Positions 11,538 to 24,399 are shown, numbered from the stretch's first letter. The stretch is 64,000 nt of DNA from Tamarix chinensis (GCA_030549775.1 CM060171.1:139594859-139658858); one strand, 5' to 3'. Translations and numbers: made by a program. The notes: generated by a model not told the origin, from the sequence alone.

Positions 11538-12212
11538 ATGATGTCATATATTCCTTACTCTTCTGCTGTTGGTTGTTTGATGTATGCTATGGTGTGTACC
11601 AGGCCAGATATTGCACACATTGTTGGTTTGGTGAGAAAATACTTATTCAATTTGAGTAAGGCTCACTGGGAAGCTGTGAAGTGGATTTTCAGATACTTGC
11701 GGGGCACCTCCAAATTAAGTTTGTGTTATGGAGGTGACAAACCTATACTTGAAGGCTACACTGATGCAGACATGGTGGGTGATCTTGATAATAGAAAGTC
11801 TACCTCATATTATGTGTTTACATTTTCAAGGGAAGCCATTTCATGGCAATCCAAGTTACAAAAGTTTGTAGCATTTTCTACAACTGAGGCAGAGTATATT
11901 GCGACCGTGGAAGTAAGTAAAGAGATGTTATGGCTTAAGAGGTCCCTTCGAGATTTGGGTTTGAGGCAAGGAGAGTATATAGTATTCTGTGATAGTCGAA
12001 GTACTATTGACTAAAGTAAGATTGCAATGTATCACGCTCTCACCAAGCATATTGATTTTAGATATGATTGGTTGCAGAATGTGATCAAGGAGAAGCATTT
12101 GAAGCTGAAGAAAGTCCACACCGATAAGAATGGTGTAGATGTGTTGACAAAGCTAGTCCCTGGAAGCAAGCTTGAAGTTTGTGGTAAGCTTGTTGAGATG
12201 AAGGTCAAGTGA
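11538..12212 (+). pseudogene. copia-1 RNase H and pol C-terminus
   Basis: In frame with the RT across one stop. It shows YSSAVGCLMYAMVCTRPDIA, EGYTDADMVGDLDNRKST, ISWQSKLQKFVAFSTTEAEY and LGLRQGEYIVFCDS, the standard copia RNase H landmarks. A stop at 12012-12014 is followed by the conserved tail (KHIDFRYDW, VLTKLVPGSKLEVC) up to 12212. Confidence 0.93.
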
Positions 12213-12247
12213 TCATGGAAGTGATTGTGCCTTCCCCGCATTGGGTT

Positions 12248-12258
12248 GAAGGGGGAGA
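12248..12258 (+). other. copia-1 polypurine tract
   Basis: GAAGGGGGAGA lies one base before the 3' LTR start at 12260, the usual plus-strand priming site. Confidence 0.85.
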
Positions 12259-12259
12259 T

Positions 12260-13072
12260 TGTTGTGGGTCCATCCCCCATGCGTTAGTAAAATGTGTATT
12301 TTATTTTGTCCTAATGAATGGGTATTTAATAGCATTTTACTAATCTTAGATTAAGCCCAACTTGGGCTTATTATTTGGGCTTCCTAATTAAGCCTTTGAT
12401 AGAAATCCTTACTGTACAAATTAGGGCAGCAAGTGAGGGTGTGTATTCAGAAAGGTTACACACACAATTAGAAGCAAAAAGAAGAGAGGAAGACAAAGGG
12501 TTTGAGAGAAGAGTGATTTGCGATTTTTCAGGGACAACCTTCACAAAGTTGTCAATTGTCAGAGATTCCACCGTTGGATTTTCTTGAAATTTGGTCGAAT
12601 TGTTGGGGAAACATAGGGTCTAATTTTGAACGGTTGGATCATCATTTTGAGATTTGGTTTGTCTATTATTGCAGCGGGATAGAACCTCTAATTTGTGGTG
12701 ATATTTTTCACCTTTGATATCTTCTTACTTAATCTCTTATGTATGTACTTGTTAGTGGGTTTTGAATTGTTGTGAAACTGATTTGGGTCCATTTTTCCCT
12801 CAATTTATCATAATAAGAGAAGGAAATAGGGTGTACTCTTTAAACGTCCTGTAGTTTTTACTCTTCACTTCGAAGGGGTTTTCCACATATAAATCGTGTG
12901 TGTTGAAAGTTTTATTTTTCTAATCTATTCGCTTATACTTACTGCCCATAATTAGTTTTTCTTGGTGATTTCATTTGGTGAATTATTTGTGGTGAATTTG
13001 GGTTCTGTTATTTGGTTGATTGTCTTGGTGTTGATCCCCGTGGGAGTTGTCATATACTACTCAGGCCTTTCA
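12260..13072 (+). repeat. copia-1 3' LTR (813 bp)
   Basis: Starts TGTTGTGGGTCC and ends GGCCTTTCA. Similar to the interrupted 5' LTR. The target duplication GGAAA follows. Confidence 0.95.
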
Positions 13073-13077
13073 GGAAA

Positions 13078-13520
13078 AGCAATTGGGGTTGTTCATCTCC
13101 TTCCCTATATAGTTTTTTTTATTGTTTTAATGCAATAATGGTTTATTAGTTTCTATTATGATCTATAATCTTGATTAGCATATCTTATTATTAATGAATT
13201 GGATCACACAACTTGAATGGAATTGGGCGTCTTTCCCTGTGCTCTCCTCCGATACTACCCGTCGTAGCTTCTTCCTTTGCTTCACCCAAGATTGTCGTTG
13301 CACCTGCCCTAGAATCAGCAGTTGATGTTGTTATCCCTGCCGATGAACCGGTAATTATTGTCGTTGTTTCGTCTCATGAAATATCAGTTAGTGTTGTTTG
13401 TCTTCTTCCCTATATCTATTTTAAAAGATATATATATATATGCCGTGAACGGTTTATAAGTCTCTATTTTTAAATGATATATAATCTTGATTAGCATGTC
13501 TTACTCTATTAATTTATTAA
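13078..13520 (+). repeat. tandem duplicate: rest of copy 1 and copy 2
   Basis: Copy 1 resumes at 13078 (AGCAATTGGGGTTGTTCATC). Copy 2 is at about 13213-13500. Copy 2 has an open frame from 13213 to 13473 with SFASPKIVVAPALESAVDVV and ADEPVIIVVVSSHE; copy 1 preserves the same frame with conservative changes. Both copies end with ATAATCTTGATTAGCAT(A/G)TCTTA (13170-13192 and 13480-13502). I do not recognise the protein. Confidence 0.6.
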
Positions 13521-14125
13521 TACTTGATTGTTATTTTAACAAATATAAATAGATGATTTTTTTATTAGATTGTACTACTTTTCTTAAATCTTGGAATAAT
13601 TTTGGAGACTTAAAGAATAAATTTAACTTTGATGTGAAAATTTGTGTAAAATATAATAGATCAAATATATCTCTTTGGCCATCATAATATAGGTTGATAC
13701 CATAATATTTAAGGATTACATTACTTTGACTTATATATTTAATTTATGCTTCTATCATAACTATTTACTTGCCATTTATGTAATTAATTTAATTGACTTT
13801 GTTTTATTATTGAAATTCAGATAAATCGTAGACAAAACAAAATACTAGATAGGACAGAGCATCATCATATTACCGCTTTCTCACGGCGTATTAGAAATGT
13901 TATAGAAAAACCTACTCCGATGTCTCATCTAAGAAGTTTTAAAAGAACTTTGACTAGAGGGCTACGATGAGGTAAAAAATGTACCCAACAAGAACCAAAA
14001 GAAAGTATAGAACAACATAGAAAAGGAACCAACTCCTGATCAACTAAGGTCTAGTCATCAGGCTCCTACCATTCCAACATCTATAGGCAATGCAAATCGT
14101 TCATCATTCATTACTGATTTAGGCA
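13521..14125. other. AT-rich stretch upstream of the PMD pseudogene
   Basis: Mostly AT-rich. A possible 3' splice site (TTGAAATTCAG) at about 13810-13820 precedes a short coding-like piece (RRQNKILDRTEHHHITAFSR) that may be an N-terminal exon of the PMD gene. Nothing else is recognised. Confidence 0.35.
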
Positions 14126-16038
14126 TTGTGGGGTATAAAGGGTGGTTTGTGGTATAGAGGTTTTCCATTGTATGCAGAATATATAAATTTTCTTACATCA
14201 CCGACACAGAATCACATGGGTGTATCATCATCCTTAGCCCACAAAATCGTTGCAGGTGGTTCTAGATCGTCATTGCATTTACCAGCATCTTTAAACCACA
14301 TGACTGAGCAGCTATCCTCCTCGACATATGTACATGATGATGATGATGATGATGATGATAGAGATGATGATGATGATGATAGGGACAATGATGACGATGA
14401 TGATAGTGAAGATGAATAGGGTATACAATTAAAGGATGGATGATACTTATTTGGACCATGTTCAGGAGGCCCAATAATTCCTGATTTGATTCCAAGATTT
14501 AGTGGTCACATTGCTTTAGATTTATGGTTTCAGAAGGTAAGTTTAGCACATTTATAACTCTATTTATTATTTCCTATGTAAATTATCACATATTCATTAT
14601 GTTTGTTTGTTTTGTTATTTAGGATTGTGGTTATTTGAATATCCACACTAGATACGAAGTGTTGAATACTTTTCTTGGAAGCATTAATCATTGGATGATC
14701 TCTCTCATTCATGATACAAGACTGTCACATCTTCCAGCCTGCACATTTAAACATGCCAATGTGTTACTTACATCCGCCTTTATTGAGAGATGGCAACTGG
14801 ACACCAATAGCTTTTATATGTCATGAGGTGAGATGACAATCACCTTTTTAAACGTACATCGTATACTAGGACTACGAGTTGATGGTGATCCATTATATTT
14901 AGATATGACAGCCGATAAACATGGCCATCTTATAGGTGTATTGAGTGCCTTGTTTGGTATGGAAGAGGAGCAAGTGAGTGAAGTGATTCAAAAGGGTGGA
15001 CTACCATTTAAATGGCTTCAAGATGTATGTCAATCGTATTGATTAGGGGATGAGGCAAAAGCAATTAGATACTTATTATGGTTGATCGACCTATCGTTAT
15101 TTGTCGATAAGTTAATCGACAAATTCAATCCATACTATATCCTCTTTCTCTAGGATCTTAGTCGTGTTGAAGGTTATACATGGGGTACGACCACACTTAA
15201 TTTTTTATATAGACAGCTTGGTATAGCATCAAGAGTGGACGTTGATCGGATGTTAAGATATATCACTTTGTTACAGGTAACTTTATAACTATCATATATA
15301 GTACATACTTGGATTCATTATTTGTAATTCTAACAAATGATCCTGGATTTGGAGTAGAACTATCTTATCATGATCCTGACCACCCCCCATTGTATGAGGT
15401 GTTTGTGTGCAAATAAATTTGACAATAAATTAGAGACACTAGAGTAATTTTGGGCTAAGATTGATTATAATCCTATGTCAAAGGTATGCTCAAATTATCA
15501 TACTCTTACTATATTTATTATAGTGATATCTGTATTTAGATTAATTATTTTGCCACAAGTCATTTGGGATCCATACAAAGTAGCTGATTCGTATAGGCAT
15601 TGTCCCATTGCATTATTTTAGGGTTGTCCGCCTTTATTGGAGAAAGTGGAACCGTATATACCGGATCAAGTGATGCACTAGTTTGGATATGCACAAGCAT
15701 AAGTAATACCTAAGGAGCCTATCGAGTCGTCTAAGAATATATATAGAAGTCATTCCCTGAAGAAACACAAACTTAATTACACACGCATGCTTAGCCAATG
15801 TTTCTTGAGGCATGAACACATACTAGGACTAGATATTTTCATACCACTAGCTCAATATTCATGGGATGTAGCTCCTAACTATATGGATTGGTATACTGCC
15901 AAATTCATAGGTTTGTGTTGGCAACGACTAAGGAATATTTTGGCTAACATCCAAATGATGAACATAAAATTTCAACTGAAAGATGCCTTAACGAATCACG
16001 TAAAACTATTTGTCGTTTCTATTAAAGTGTTGATCTAA
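14126..16038 (+). pseudogene. plant mobile domain (PMD, MAIN/PP7-long-form-like) gene, broken
   Basis: PMD proteins include the Arabidopsis MAIN/MAIL1 family and are also carried by plant transposons. An Asp-rich tract (14330-14416) precedes exon GGPIIPDLIPRFSGHIALDL (14456-14536, donor GTAAGT). An intron ends TTATTTAG, and a long exon runs 14623-15276: DCGYLNIHTRYEVLN, LLTSAFIERWQLDTNSF, MTITFLNVHRILGLRVDGDP, YTWGTTTLNFLYRQLG, then LLQ at a GTAACT donor. Later pieces match the PMD C-terminus: QVIWDPYKVADSYRHCP (15558-), VEPYIPDQVMH*FGYAQA, and DVAPNYMDWYTAKF near 15867-15903. The key breaks are TGG to TGA at 14824-14826 (the PWGEMTIT motif reads S*GEMTIT) and stops at 15042, 15154 and 15619. 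The products act in gene silencing with a PP7-type phosphatase; transposon copies have no proven role. It is convergent with the MULE transposase at 36033-37999 once the nested inserts are removed. Confidence 0.85.
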
Positions 16039-16962
16039 CTCCAAATTACTAGTAGCTAGTTACATGCATTAAAACCTTGTGAACGATTTAAGAGTTATTG
16101 TAGTAGAGTGTGGATGAGGGCATGGGTGTTTGCATAGTGCTTGACTTATTATTTGTTGCTGTGTAATTTGATTTCAAACATGTATGTTACAATTATATGA
16201 TGTAGTTTTTATTTTATTTCATGATTAGGACAATATCATCTAACCTACATTGAATACCAAGGTACTTAAGCTATCATGGAAAGGTAACGGGAATCAACAA
16301 AAATTCATCATGTAGATGTTTCAAAGGTGAGATATAAATAAACTAAGAAAAAATTACAATAATTCTAGATAAAATTTGAGTCTTAAGATAGAGGGTGTGG
16401 TTCTTGCATGCCATCATGTACCAAAGATTACTATTGTTGGAATTTTGAAAAATATAGTGTATTCTATGTTGAAATGCTACTATCATAGTGTCTATTTTAA
16501 TTTTTATGTAGTGGCAGAAGTGAAAAAGTGTCTAAGAGATATACCTATAAAAAAATTATTATAAGAATTTACATTAATATAATATTGATATAGCATAAAA
16601 GACATGAAACATTCACACACCTATATGTAATGAATCGTGTCTTGCAAAAACCATATCGTTACTTCATTTTCAAGACCTTGAGTCCCGTGTTGTGCCACTA
16701 AAGGTAGGAATAAACTGTACACATTCAATGAGTAGTATGCACATAGTATATAGTAACAAGTTGCAATGATATGACCACTATCTAGCATTTTCATCCAATG
16801 TATAATTGGAGCTGACCTTTCCCAGTGAGCAATAATATTAAGAAATTAATCAACAGTGTCATATACAAACAAATTCTCGTACAAGTATCTTCTAGCTAGT
16901 ATATCATGATATAAGTCAATATGGATCTGAACTTACCGATTCTAATCTTCTAGCAATATATA
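16039..16962. other. AT-rich spacer between PMD pseudogene and element B
   Basis: No recognisable coding domain. It probably belongs to the same ancient element as the PMD pseudogene, lying between its two convergent genes. Confidence 0.3.
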
Positions 16963-17583
16963 TGTAACACCCCAAAATTTACTACTGAAAATTTTCGTTT
17001 TAAGCAGAAGCGTATAATCAAATAGTTGGGTGACACCGTTGTAATTGACATAAGTTTGGCTTACCCCACCATCCTTACATAAATCACAAGGCAAAATGAT
17101 TAGAAAATTTAAAACATGATAGAAAGAGACGAGATAACTTTTAATAATATCAAATAAGCGTTTGGAGATCAACTCCGATTACAATATGAAAATACAACAA
17201 AATGGATCACATGGAACTAAAAGTCCAAAAAGATATCCGGGTAAAACTATCATCTGGATAACATGACTCTATGCCCAAACCGTGATACGAATAAATCATT
17301 TGTCCATATATAGAGCATCAAAGGCTGCGAATTCATCCACCTGGTCCTCATCGACATGCACATCAACATCTGGGTCGTCGACTCGTTCGATTGAGCAACA
17401 CCTAGGAAATGGATGATCAATATGCTACGTACTAAGTAAGGTAACAGTACAGTCAAGTAGGGTTACAAGAATTCTCATAAGAAAATAATACATGCACAAA
17501 TCAAAGAATGCTAGATAATTACTGATTCCAAGTCTTTCATTCGATATACCATATTCCAATATTTTATTTATGTTAAATTTAGG

Positions 17584-17930
17584 GACCCCACTATTCTTAA
17601 ATAGGTGGATCGGAGCCAATACCTCTTAGAGTAAAATACTCCTGAGCCACTATTATTAAACTGATGGAACAGTCTGAAGCACCTCTTGGGGATAACACAC
17701 CCGAGCCACTATTATTATCCGGTGGAATGGACTTAACATCTCAGTTTTGAATCACGTAGTATTCCACTTTACATGATTAGTATCTTTCCATTTATACTTT
17801 ATCTCTTAATTATTTTTTCATTCACATTGATTATAGGGCCCTACTATTCTTAATCTGGTGGAACAGACTGATGCTCCTCTCGAAGACAACACACCCGAGC
17901 CACTATTATTATCTAGTGGAACAAACCTAT
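17584..17930 (+). repeat. minisatellite in element B
   Basis: Alternating units of about 57 bp: CACTATTCTTAAA-type and GAGCCACTATTATTATCCGG-type, each followed by TGGAAC(A/G)G and an ACACCTCT-type spacer. Homologous to those in D (29545-30070) and F (47590-48005). Confidence 0.8.
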
Positions 17931-18529
17931 ATAAACACCTTGGCCCGACTCAAGTGATCTTTCACTTTAAATGATTAGTACCTTATTCAAAGTTGATTTT
18001 ATATTATCATGATGAAGTCATATAAATGCATAAGACATAAAACTGAACAACATAAGTACTACCACGTAATTATCCTCAAATGATCATAATACCCTCAGGG
18101 TAGTCAAGACAATCGCATTATCCCAAAACCTTATGAAACCCAAAACATATAAATTTCCAATCAATATCCAAAGTACATATCCTTAGTTTCCCATAGATAT
18201 CTTGTATCCAACATTATACCCAAATACGTACTTACAAAATTTCATTACTCTCAAGAATATCATTTCATAGCATTTCCATAAATAAATTATTCAATCCAAC
18301 ATACTCAACACAAAAGCATATACCAAAATATAAGTATCACATCAATCCTTAGCTACGACATGGATCCTTACCAACAAGGACACCGGGCTCTATGCATGTA
18401 AATCCTATACCTCCTCCGAGATCACTAGAATATCACCTACGAACAGAAGATAAAATATGATTAGGATCAAAGATTAAAAATTGAGAGGGAAGTTAAGGTA
18501 GATGAGGATAAAAATGGAATTAACCGAGA

Positions 18530-19660
18530 TTAAATGGAAGCTTGAATTATATGGAAGTGTAGAAGAATGTGTGGTGGAGATATGGTTAAATTTTGGTGGT
18601 GTTTCGACAATGTTTGGGGTGAAAATAGGGGTACACGGCTAAAAAAATAAGTTGCATGGCCAAGCGGTGCAAAAGTTGCATGGCTGTGCAGCAATAGTGC
18701 ACAACAGGTTGAGAGGAGAAAAGACACATGGTGAGGTGATGAAAAATTTGCATGGCTGTGCAACACCAAACTAAGAGAAAAAAGACTCACGGCTAGGCGG
18801 TGCAAGAGTTACACAGCTATGCAGCAAGAAATTTAAGTGTTGCACTATCGTGCAGCAGGCGGTGCACAAGTCGTGCACTCTACAATACTGCAATGAATGA
18901 GGGGAAGAAGAAGGGAAAAGAAGTGGTGGTCGGTGACTATGGCTAGCGACGGCAAGGGGGAAGGTTGGGGAAACCTTGGTGGTCGGTCCACTGGCCAAAT
19001 GGCGGCGAGTGGTGGCCGAGGTGGTGGATTAGCTGGTGCGAATGCCAAAAATAGGGAAAGAAGGAGGAAGGAGAAGAGAGAAGAAGGAAGAAGATAAGAA
19101 GGTTGGGGAGGTGATGGATGATAATAAAATGGAGGGATGGAGGGGTATATATACTAGTATGGTGGCATGCTAAGGAGGAGAATGGCAGAGGAGGTGACGA
19201 CGACGACGACGATAATCGGCCGAGAAAGAGAAAAGAAAAAGGATAGGGATGATGGTGATGGTTGAAATTGATGGATATTAGGCAAAGGCATGAGGGGTGA
19301 TGATGATGATGATGACACACAAAGGAGACGTGCATGGGAGAGGAAAGCAGGGAGTGTGATGGTGATGACGGGTGAAATAAAGCAGCAACAGAAAGAAGAA
19401 GAGTCACAAGGGAAGTGATGGTGGTGCGTGGGGTGTGCAGAGGAAGAGAAGAAGAAGACAAGAACAAGGGTGGAATGAAAGATGGTGTCATAGCGCATGT
19501 GGGAGACAAGGTGATGGGGGTGGTGCAGAGGCACCTAAATCCTTCACTCCACAAAATCGGCGTAGAAGAAGAAGGAAAAAGAAAAGAAAAGAAAAAGGAA
19601 AAAGGAAAAAGAGGGAAGAAAGGAAGAAAAGAAAAGGAAAAAGAGAGAAGGGTTAGGGAA
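18530..19660 (+). repeat. purine-skewed island with GTGCA cluster in element B
   Basis: GGTGG, GAAGAAG and GATGATGATG words dominate. Between 18650 and 18885 the words GTGCA, TGCAC and TTGCATGG recur about every 15-30 bp. The overlapping long frames on both strands (up to 203 codons) are His/Ser/Pro or Lys/Glu low-complexity and are not taken as genes. Confidence 0.65.
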
Positions 19661-19895
19661 TTAGGATTAGATTAGGTAATTTCAGAAGCCAAGTAATTTG
19701 GATTAGTGGAAATTTTAGTGGGTTTTGATTTTGGTTTACGAGTTACGGTTTATCCGAATCAAGGTTTTGGTTTTGGTTAAAGTTTTGAGATTAAGAAATT
19801 TGGTTAAGGCTAAAAAATAAGATTTCTTGATATTAGAATCAAATTAGGGTACTAATGACATGAGATTAGGCTAAGTAAATTTTTAGGGTATTACA

Positions 19896-20150
19896 ATATA
19901 TATCAGTGCTTTAAAACCATGGTTCCTATATCCTAACATATTATACCAGGTACTAATATACAAAATTATATGTTGATTCATTTGACTTACATATGGAAAT
20001 TATAATTAGACCAATGACATAAATGATGATTATCATCCTTAAGACCAACCTCAACTCCAACCTTAAATTGGAGATGACCTACCCTAAACTTGTGTTAATC
20101 TTAAATGACTTGAAGATTATTCTTTTGTGTACTCCCACCTAGATAATTCT
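19896..20150. other. short spacer between element B and the gypsy element
   Basis: AT-rich, no gene seen. It ends with ATTCT (20146-20150), the left target duplication of the gypsy element (right copy ATTCC at 35846-35850). It therefore joins directly to 35846 in the pre-insertion sequence. Confidence 0.6.
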
Positions 20151-21173
20151 TGATGTATATGCTAAACAAGTTGTCACATGCTTAATGGAAAATTGTGGCT
20201 TATGGGATAATTGACCATCGAAAGTTAAAATGGAGAATAATAGTTGATCTAAGGTAGGTCTAAAGATCAAACACTTACAACTACCCCTCAAGGTTTAGAC
20301 ACTTGAGATAAAAGATATGAGATTTTAATATCAAAATAAATTGTCACTCAACTTTATAAAGGGGAGCATAGAGAGCTCAAAAATATGATTTGTAATTTAA
20401 AGGGGAAGTGTCCCCCATTTTTTTGAGGCTACCTATATTTATGGTGGTAACCATTTGTACAAAAATTCATTCTACCCTTCCCTTTGCCTATTTAGTTACA
20501 TTCCAACCAATCTAGTTACCTAATACAAGTTAACAAGGAGTTAAATTATAACTAGATTAGGTTCGGCACATGAAGGGTGTTATGGCCTGATTTTAGACAC
20601 CTATACCTCCATATGGATGACCATACAAGTTGATTTATCAAATTACAATCAATCACTCACTCCCCCATACTTAATCAATCAGTCATCATGCTTTAGTCAA
20701 TCAACACATCCTAATTTGTGGGGTTGAACCTTTTTTCCAGCACATATGGTTGACTTTGGATGGTTATTAGCTTGAGATGGTTATTACCTAAAGTTTACTT
20801 GGTTGGATTTCCTCACCTAATCCACCATCCACTTATCTTGCTTCTTTCTTCTTGTTCTTTTTAAAAAATCGGCTTGGTAACAAGGCTGATTTGGCTTCTT
20901 AGGTAGCATAACACTCAGCATTCAACACTAAAATAGCTGGTTGGACTTGAGCTTGATATGCCACCATATTTGGCTGGGTTGGATACTCTACCATAATCAA
21001 TTGTGCTTAAATTGGACATGCCACCATGCATGCCTACTTGGTGCATGGGCTAGTATGTCCACTTATTTTCTCATATTTAGTTAATTAATTTTATATAAGT
21101 TAAGAGTATTTTGTGATACCTTAACTTATAAAAATTAATTAGTAAAATATTATTATAGGATGCTCCTGCATCA
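20151..21173 (-). repeat. gypsy 3' LTR (left side on plus)
   Basis: Read on plus it starts TGATGTATATGC and ends CTCCTGCATCA. It matches 34800-35845 throughout, for example GGTCTAAAGATCAAACACTT and GAGGCTACCTATATTTAT. Confidence 0.93.
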
Positions 21174-21187
21174 TCCTCCCCATTTTA
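21174..21187 (-). other. gypsy polypurine tract
   Basis: On the minus strand TAAAATGGGGAGGA lies directly before the LTR start TGATGCAGG. Confidence 0.8.
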
Positions 21188-21691
21188 GGAGGGTTCCTCC
21201 TCATCCACACAGGGCTCATCATGAAGGTAGGGGAGTATATCACCTATATTAAACGTGTTTGATATATTTCCCATGTCTGATGGTAGCTTAAGCTGATAAG
21301 CATTACTTCCAATATTCTTAAGAACCTTGAACGGTCCATCACTTCTTGGCATATGCTTATTTTTCTTCTGGAGGAAAACCTTTCCTTTATAAGAAATAGC
21401 CACACTAGATCTCCCAGTTCAAAAATTTGTTCCCTCTGATGTTGGTTAGCCTTCCTTTTATTTATTTCATTGACCTTCTCGAATCGTGTAATTTCTTGAA
21501 GGCTTGAATGATATCTTTGGCTTCAAAATTTGTTTGGGCCTTGACAGGAAGTGGAATGAGCTCGATGGGAGTGATAGGGTTAACACCATACACAATCTTA
21601 AAGGGTGAATGGGTAGTGGCGTATGTGGGGGATCTATTGTATGTGAATTCAGCGTGAGGAATCTTAAGGTCCCAATCCTTGAGGGATTTTT
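21185..21691 (-). pseudogene. gypsy integrase, C-terminal part
   Basis: Minus-strand frames give SLKDWDLKIPHAEFTYNRSP and TTHSPFKIVYGVNPITPIEL, the typical end of a gypsy integrase core. They are followed by the GPF/KL module (SDGPFKVLKNIGSNAYQLKL, 21403-21185), which contacts DNA. The upstream half continues at 27987 after element C. The join is exact, with TTTTT duplicated. Confidence 0.9.
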
Positions 21692-22854
21692 TGTAACACC
21701 TCTAAATTTACTGCTTAAAAATTTCGTTTTGTAGAAGCGTTAATTACAAAAATAACGAGTGTTACCACCACACTCAGTATAAGTCTAGCATTATCTACCA
21801 TCCTTACACTAAGTGCTAAGGCTAAAACATTACTTTACTTAAATTAATAGCATGATTACAAAAGTTAGAATATAGAGAATAATAGATAAGTATGGTGCTA
21901 GTTAAAAAAACATCAACAATCTACAAAACTCAAGGGGGAAATTAAAGGAGGAAGTGAAAATCCAAACACAACCGGAATTAGAGATAGCAAAAGAGACTGG
22001 ATAGTCCTATGCTCTCAAAAACCGACTAATAGCTTTTGACTTAACTCGAAATCTGACCTATAAAGTCCACTACCCATTGATTAGATAGGGCCCACGAAGA
22101 TGAACCATTTAGTACTATGGTACCGAGTAACTTTTTATACCAAACTAATATGAGAAACTAGCATTGAACACATACAAGGCATACAACTAACATGGTATAA
22201 TACATATACATATACATACGAGGATTGATATACAATAATCATTTAAAAAATCAAATTCCCTCAAGGTCACATATTACTCATATTTATTCATCTGAAACAA
22301 CAAAACTTACCAAACGAACATCCCAAAGGTGCTCTCTAAAGTATGATTAGAAGTAAACCCCAACACAAAAACCATAAGGCATCACGAGAAGACATAGTAT
22401 AAACCTAATACATACATGAGATGATCAAAATACATTAATCATATCAGATAAATCATAATCACTGAAACACATACTACTCATACTTGTTCATCCAGAACAT
22501 AATAAAACTTACCAAACTAACATACAAGAGATGCTCCTTGAAGTATGATTAAAACAACCACAACACTATAACCATAAGGCATTATGACAATACATGGTAT
22601 AAACATTAAGACATACATAAGATGATCTAAATACAATGATCATCACAAATAAGCAATAATCATCAAACTACATATTGTTCATGCATGTTTATTTAGAATA
22701 TAATAACACTTATCAAGAAGCATCTAGAGATGCTCTCTAAAGTATTACATAGAGCCAAACTCCAACACAACAACCATAACCTTCACAGCATAACCCACAT
22801 CTCAACATCAAACCCAATAGAATCCATAACGTCACAGGCAAGGAACAAAGGCAC

Positions 22855-22985
22855 AATACCAAACACAAATAGGTACGAAGGCTACTCCTAAAAGCACAAG
22901 TAGGCATGAAGGCTGCTACTGAAAATACAGGTAAGCATGAAGGCTACTACCAAAATCATAGGTAGGTACAAAGGCTACTACCGAC
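22855..22985 (+). repeat. minisatellite in element C
   Basis: About four units of roughly 30 bp around AGGTA(G/A)GCATGAAGGCTACTAC. The complement of the same unit appears in element E at 41960-42060. Confidence 0.7.
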
Positions 22986-24399
22986 CAATCTAATAATAAT
23001 CATTCCAATCAAATCATATCATTTCTATTTTTATTTACTCAAGGAGGATACAATAACAACCCGAAGACATAAAAGTACATTGGTCATACCGACGCACAAG
23101 GCATCACGGTACCCTCCAACCATCCAACTCAAAGACTTAATAACACTCTGATCATACTGGCACACAGGGCTACACAATACCTTCCTCACCTCAGATACCT
23201 AATCCTTAATTATCGATACCCCTATAGGGCGAGTAGGCCATCTATAAAGTAGACTAGAGCCTTACTAAGGCACAACCGACACACCAAAAAACTAAAAAAA
23301 TCGAGGACTCCTACCTCGTCTCTAGGGTAGCTACCCTAGAGAGAAACCATTCACAAACTTGATGTCTTCCACTTTACGCATTAGTATTTTATAAGGTGAT
23401 CACAAATATCACATACCACACAATTATTCCTATCTCCATACTTATCCATTTTCCTTTTATTTCCAATTATCCAAGCCAACCCTAAGGTTAACGGCCCAAA
23501 ACATGATCAAAGTCAACACTATGGTGAACCTATTAAAATATAAGGCCATCATATGTCTAATTATTCACATTTGGGCACACTAGGCTGAAAATGACTAAAA
23601 TGCAATTGAGACCAATAATTATTAGATTATCATCCATTTAAATACTAAAACCATTTTATTTATTAATTTATCACGAAAAGGCTAAAACAAAATAATCTAA
23701 TTATTTATTATGTAATTTAGATTATCAAATATGCCAAAAGACCATTTTGCCCTTACACATGTTTCTGCATACAAAACCCTATCATTTTAAAACGTCCAAA
23801 ACACATGATCGCATAATCAACAATAGATAATACATATTAGACATGATTTTTAGGATAAATATCATAATACACTAAAAATTACTTAATTGCCCTTAGGGCA
23901 CACATCCATATTTATTATTTTATAATTATATCTAAGCATGCTTACCCTATTATTTTATGCATACTTATCACACAAAATATTTTCAAGTCATTAGAATCAT
24001 TTTAATCATACTTTCGTACCTAGAATATTTTACATTAGATAACATGCTCAATTTACTGATTTTCATGATAACAACAACTAACACATAATTATAACTAACA
24101 AATTATGCTTAACATATTTCATGCACAAAAACCTTAATGTGCTATCATACAATATTTATCATTTTAGTAGAGTATAATGATTACCTAAATTACAACAAAA
24201 ATTTCGAATAGCAGTATTCTACTAAATTTATAAGGTCCCGCTAATCAAACTTTCATACCTAAAAATAATTCCACAATTATCTAATTAATATCTGTTAGAT
24301 AAAATAATAATTATAATATAAAAATATTTATTTTTTGAAATTACTAAAATACCCTTATATTTAAAACGGGTACCAAATATTCTTAAAAATAAAACACGA

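Larger units (their letters stand above)
2732..13072 (+). mobile_element. Ty1/copia LTR retrotransposon 1, TNT1-like, decayed
   Basis: Complete in outline: 5' LTR (2732-2939 plus 7854-8463), PBS, gag, protease, integrase, reverse transcriptase, RNase H, polypurine tract and 3' LTR (12260-13072). The target duplication GGAAA is at 2727-2731 and 13073-13077. Domain order (integrase before RT) defines copia. Several in-frame stops and one frameshift in gag make it non-autonomous. The two LTRs have clearly diverged, so the insertion is not recent. It landed inside the tandem duplicate at 2540-2726/13078-13200. Its own 5' LTR was later split by element A. Confidence 0.95.
16963..19895 (+). mobile_element. 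element B: solo-LTR-like element of the TGTAAYACCC family
   Basis: 2933 bp, starts TGTAACACCCCAAAATTTAC and ends GTAAATTTTTAGGGTATTACA-like, with the duplication ATATA at 16958-16962 and 19896-19900. The two ends form an imperfect inverted repeat of about 22 bp. It contains a minisatellite (17584-17930), a GTGCA/TGCAC-word cluster (18650-18885) and a purine-skewed island to about 19660. There is no coding domain and no internal second copy of the end. Confidence 0.87.

Noticed and set aside
14262..14495. His-rich minus frame opposite the Asp tract
   Set aside because: Shadow of the GATGATGAT repeat in the PMD pseudogene.
18943..19675. 203-codon minus frame and neighbouring frames in element B
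   Set aside because: His/Ser/Pro-rich low complexity across GATGATG and GAAGAA repeats; not conserved as a frame in D or F.
22855..22985. Short regularly spaced repeats as a CRISPR array
   Set aside because: Units are degenerate and contiguous without unique spacers, in a plant retroelement with no cas genes.
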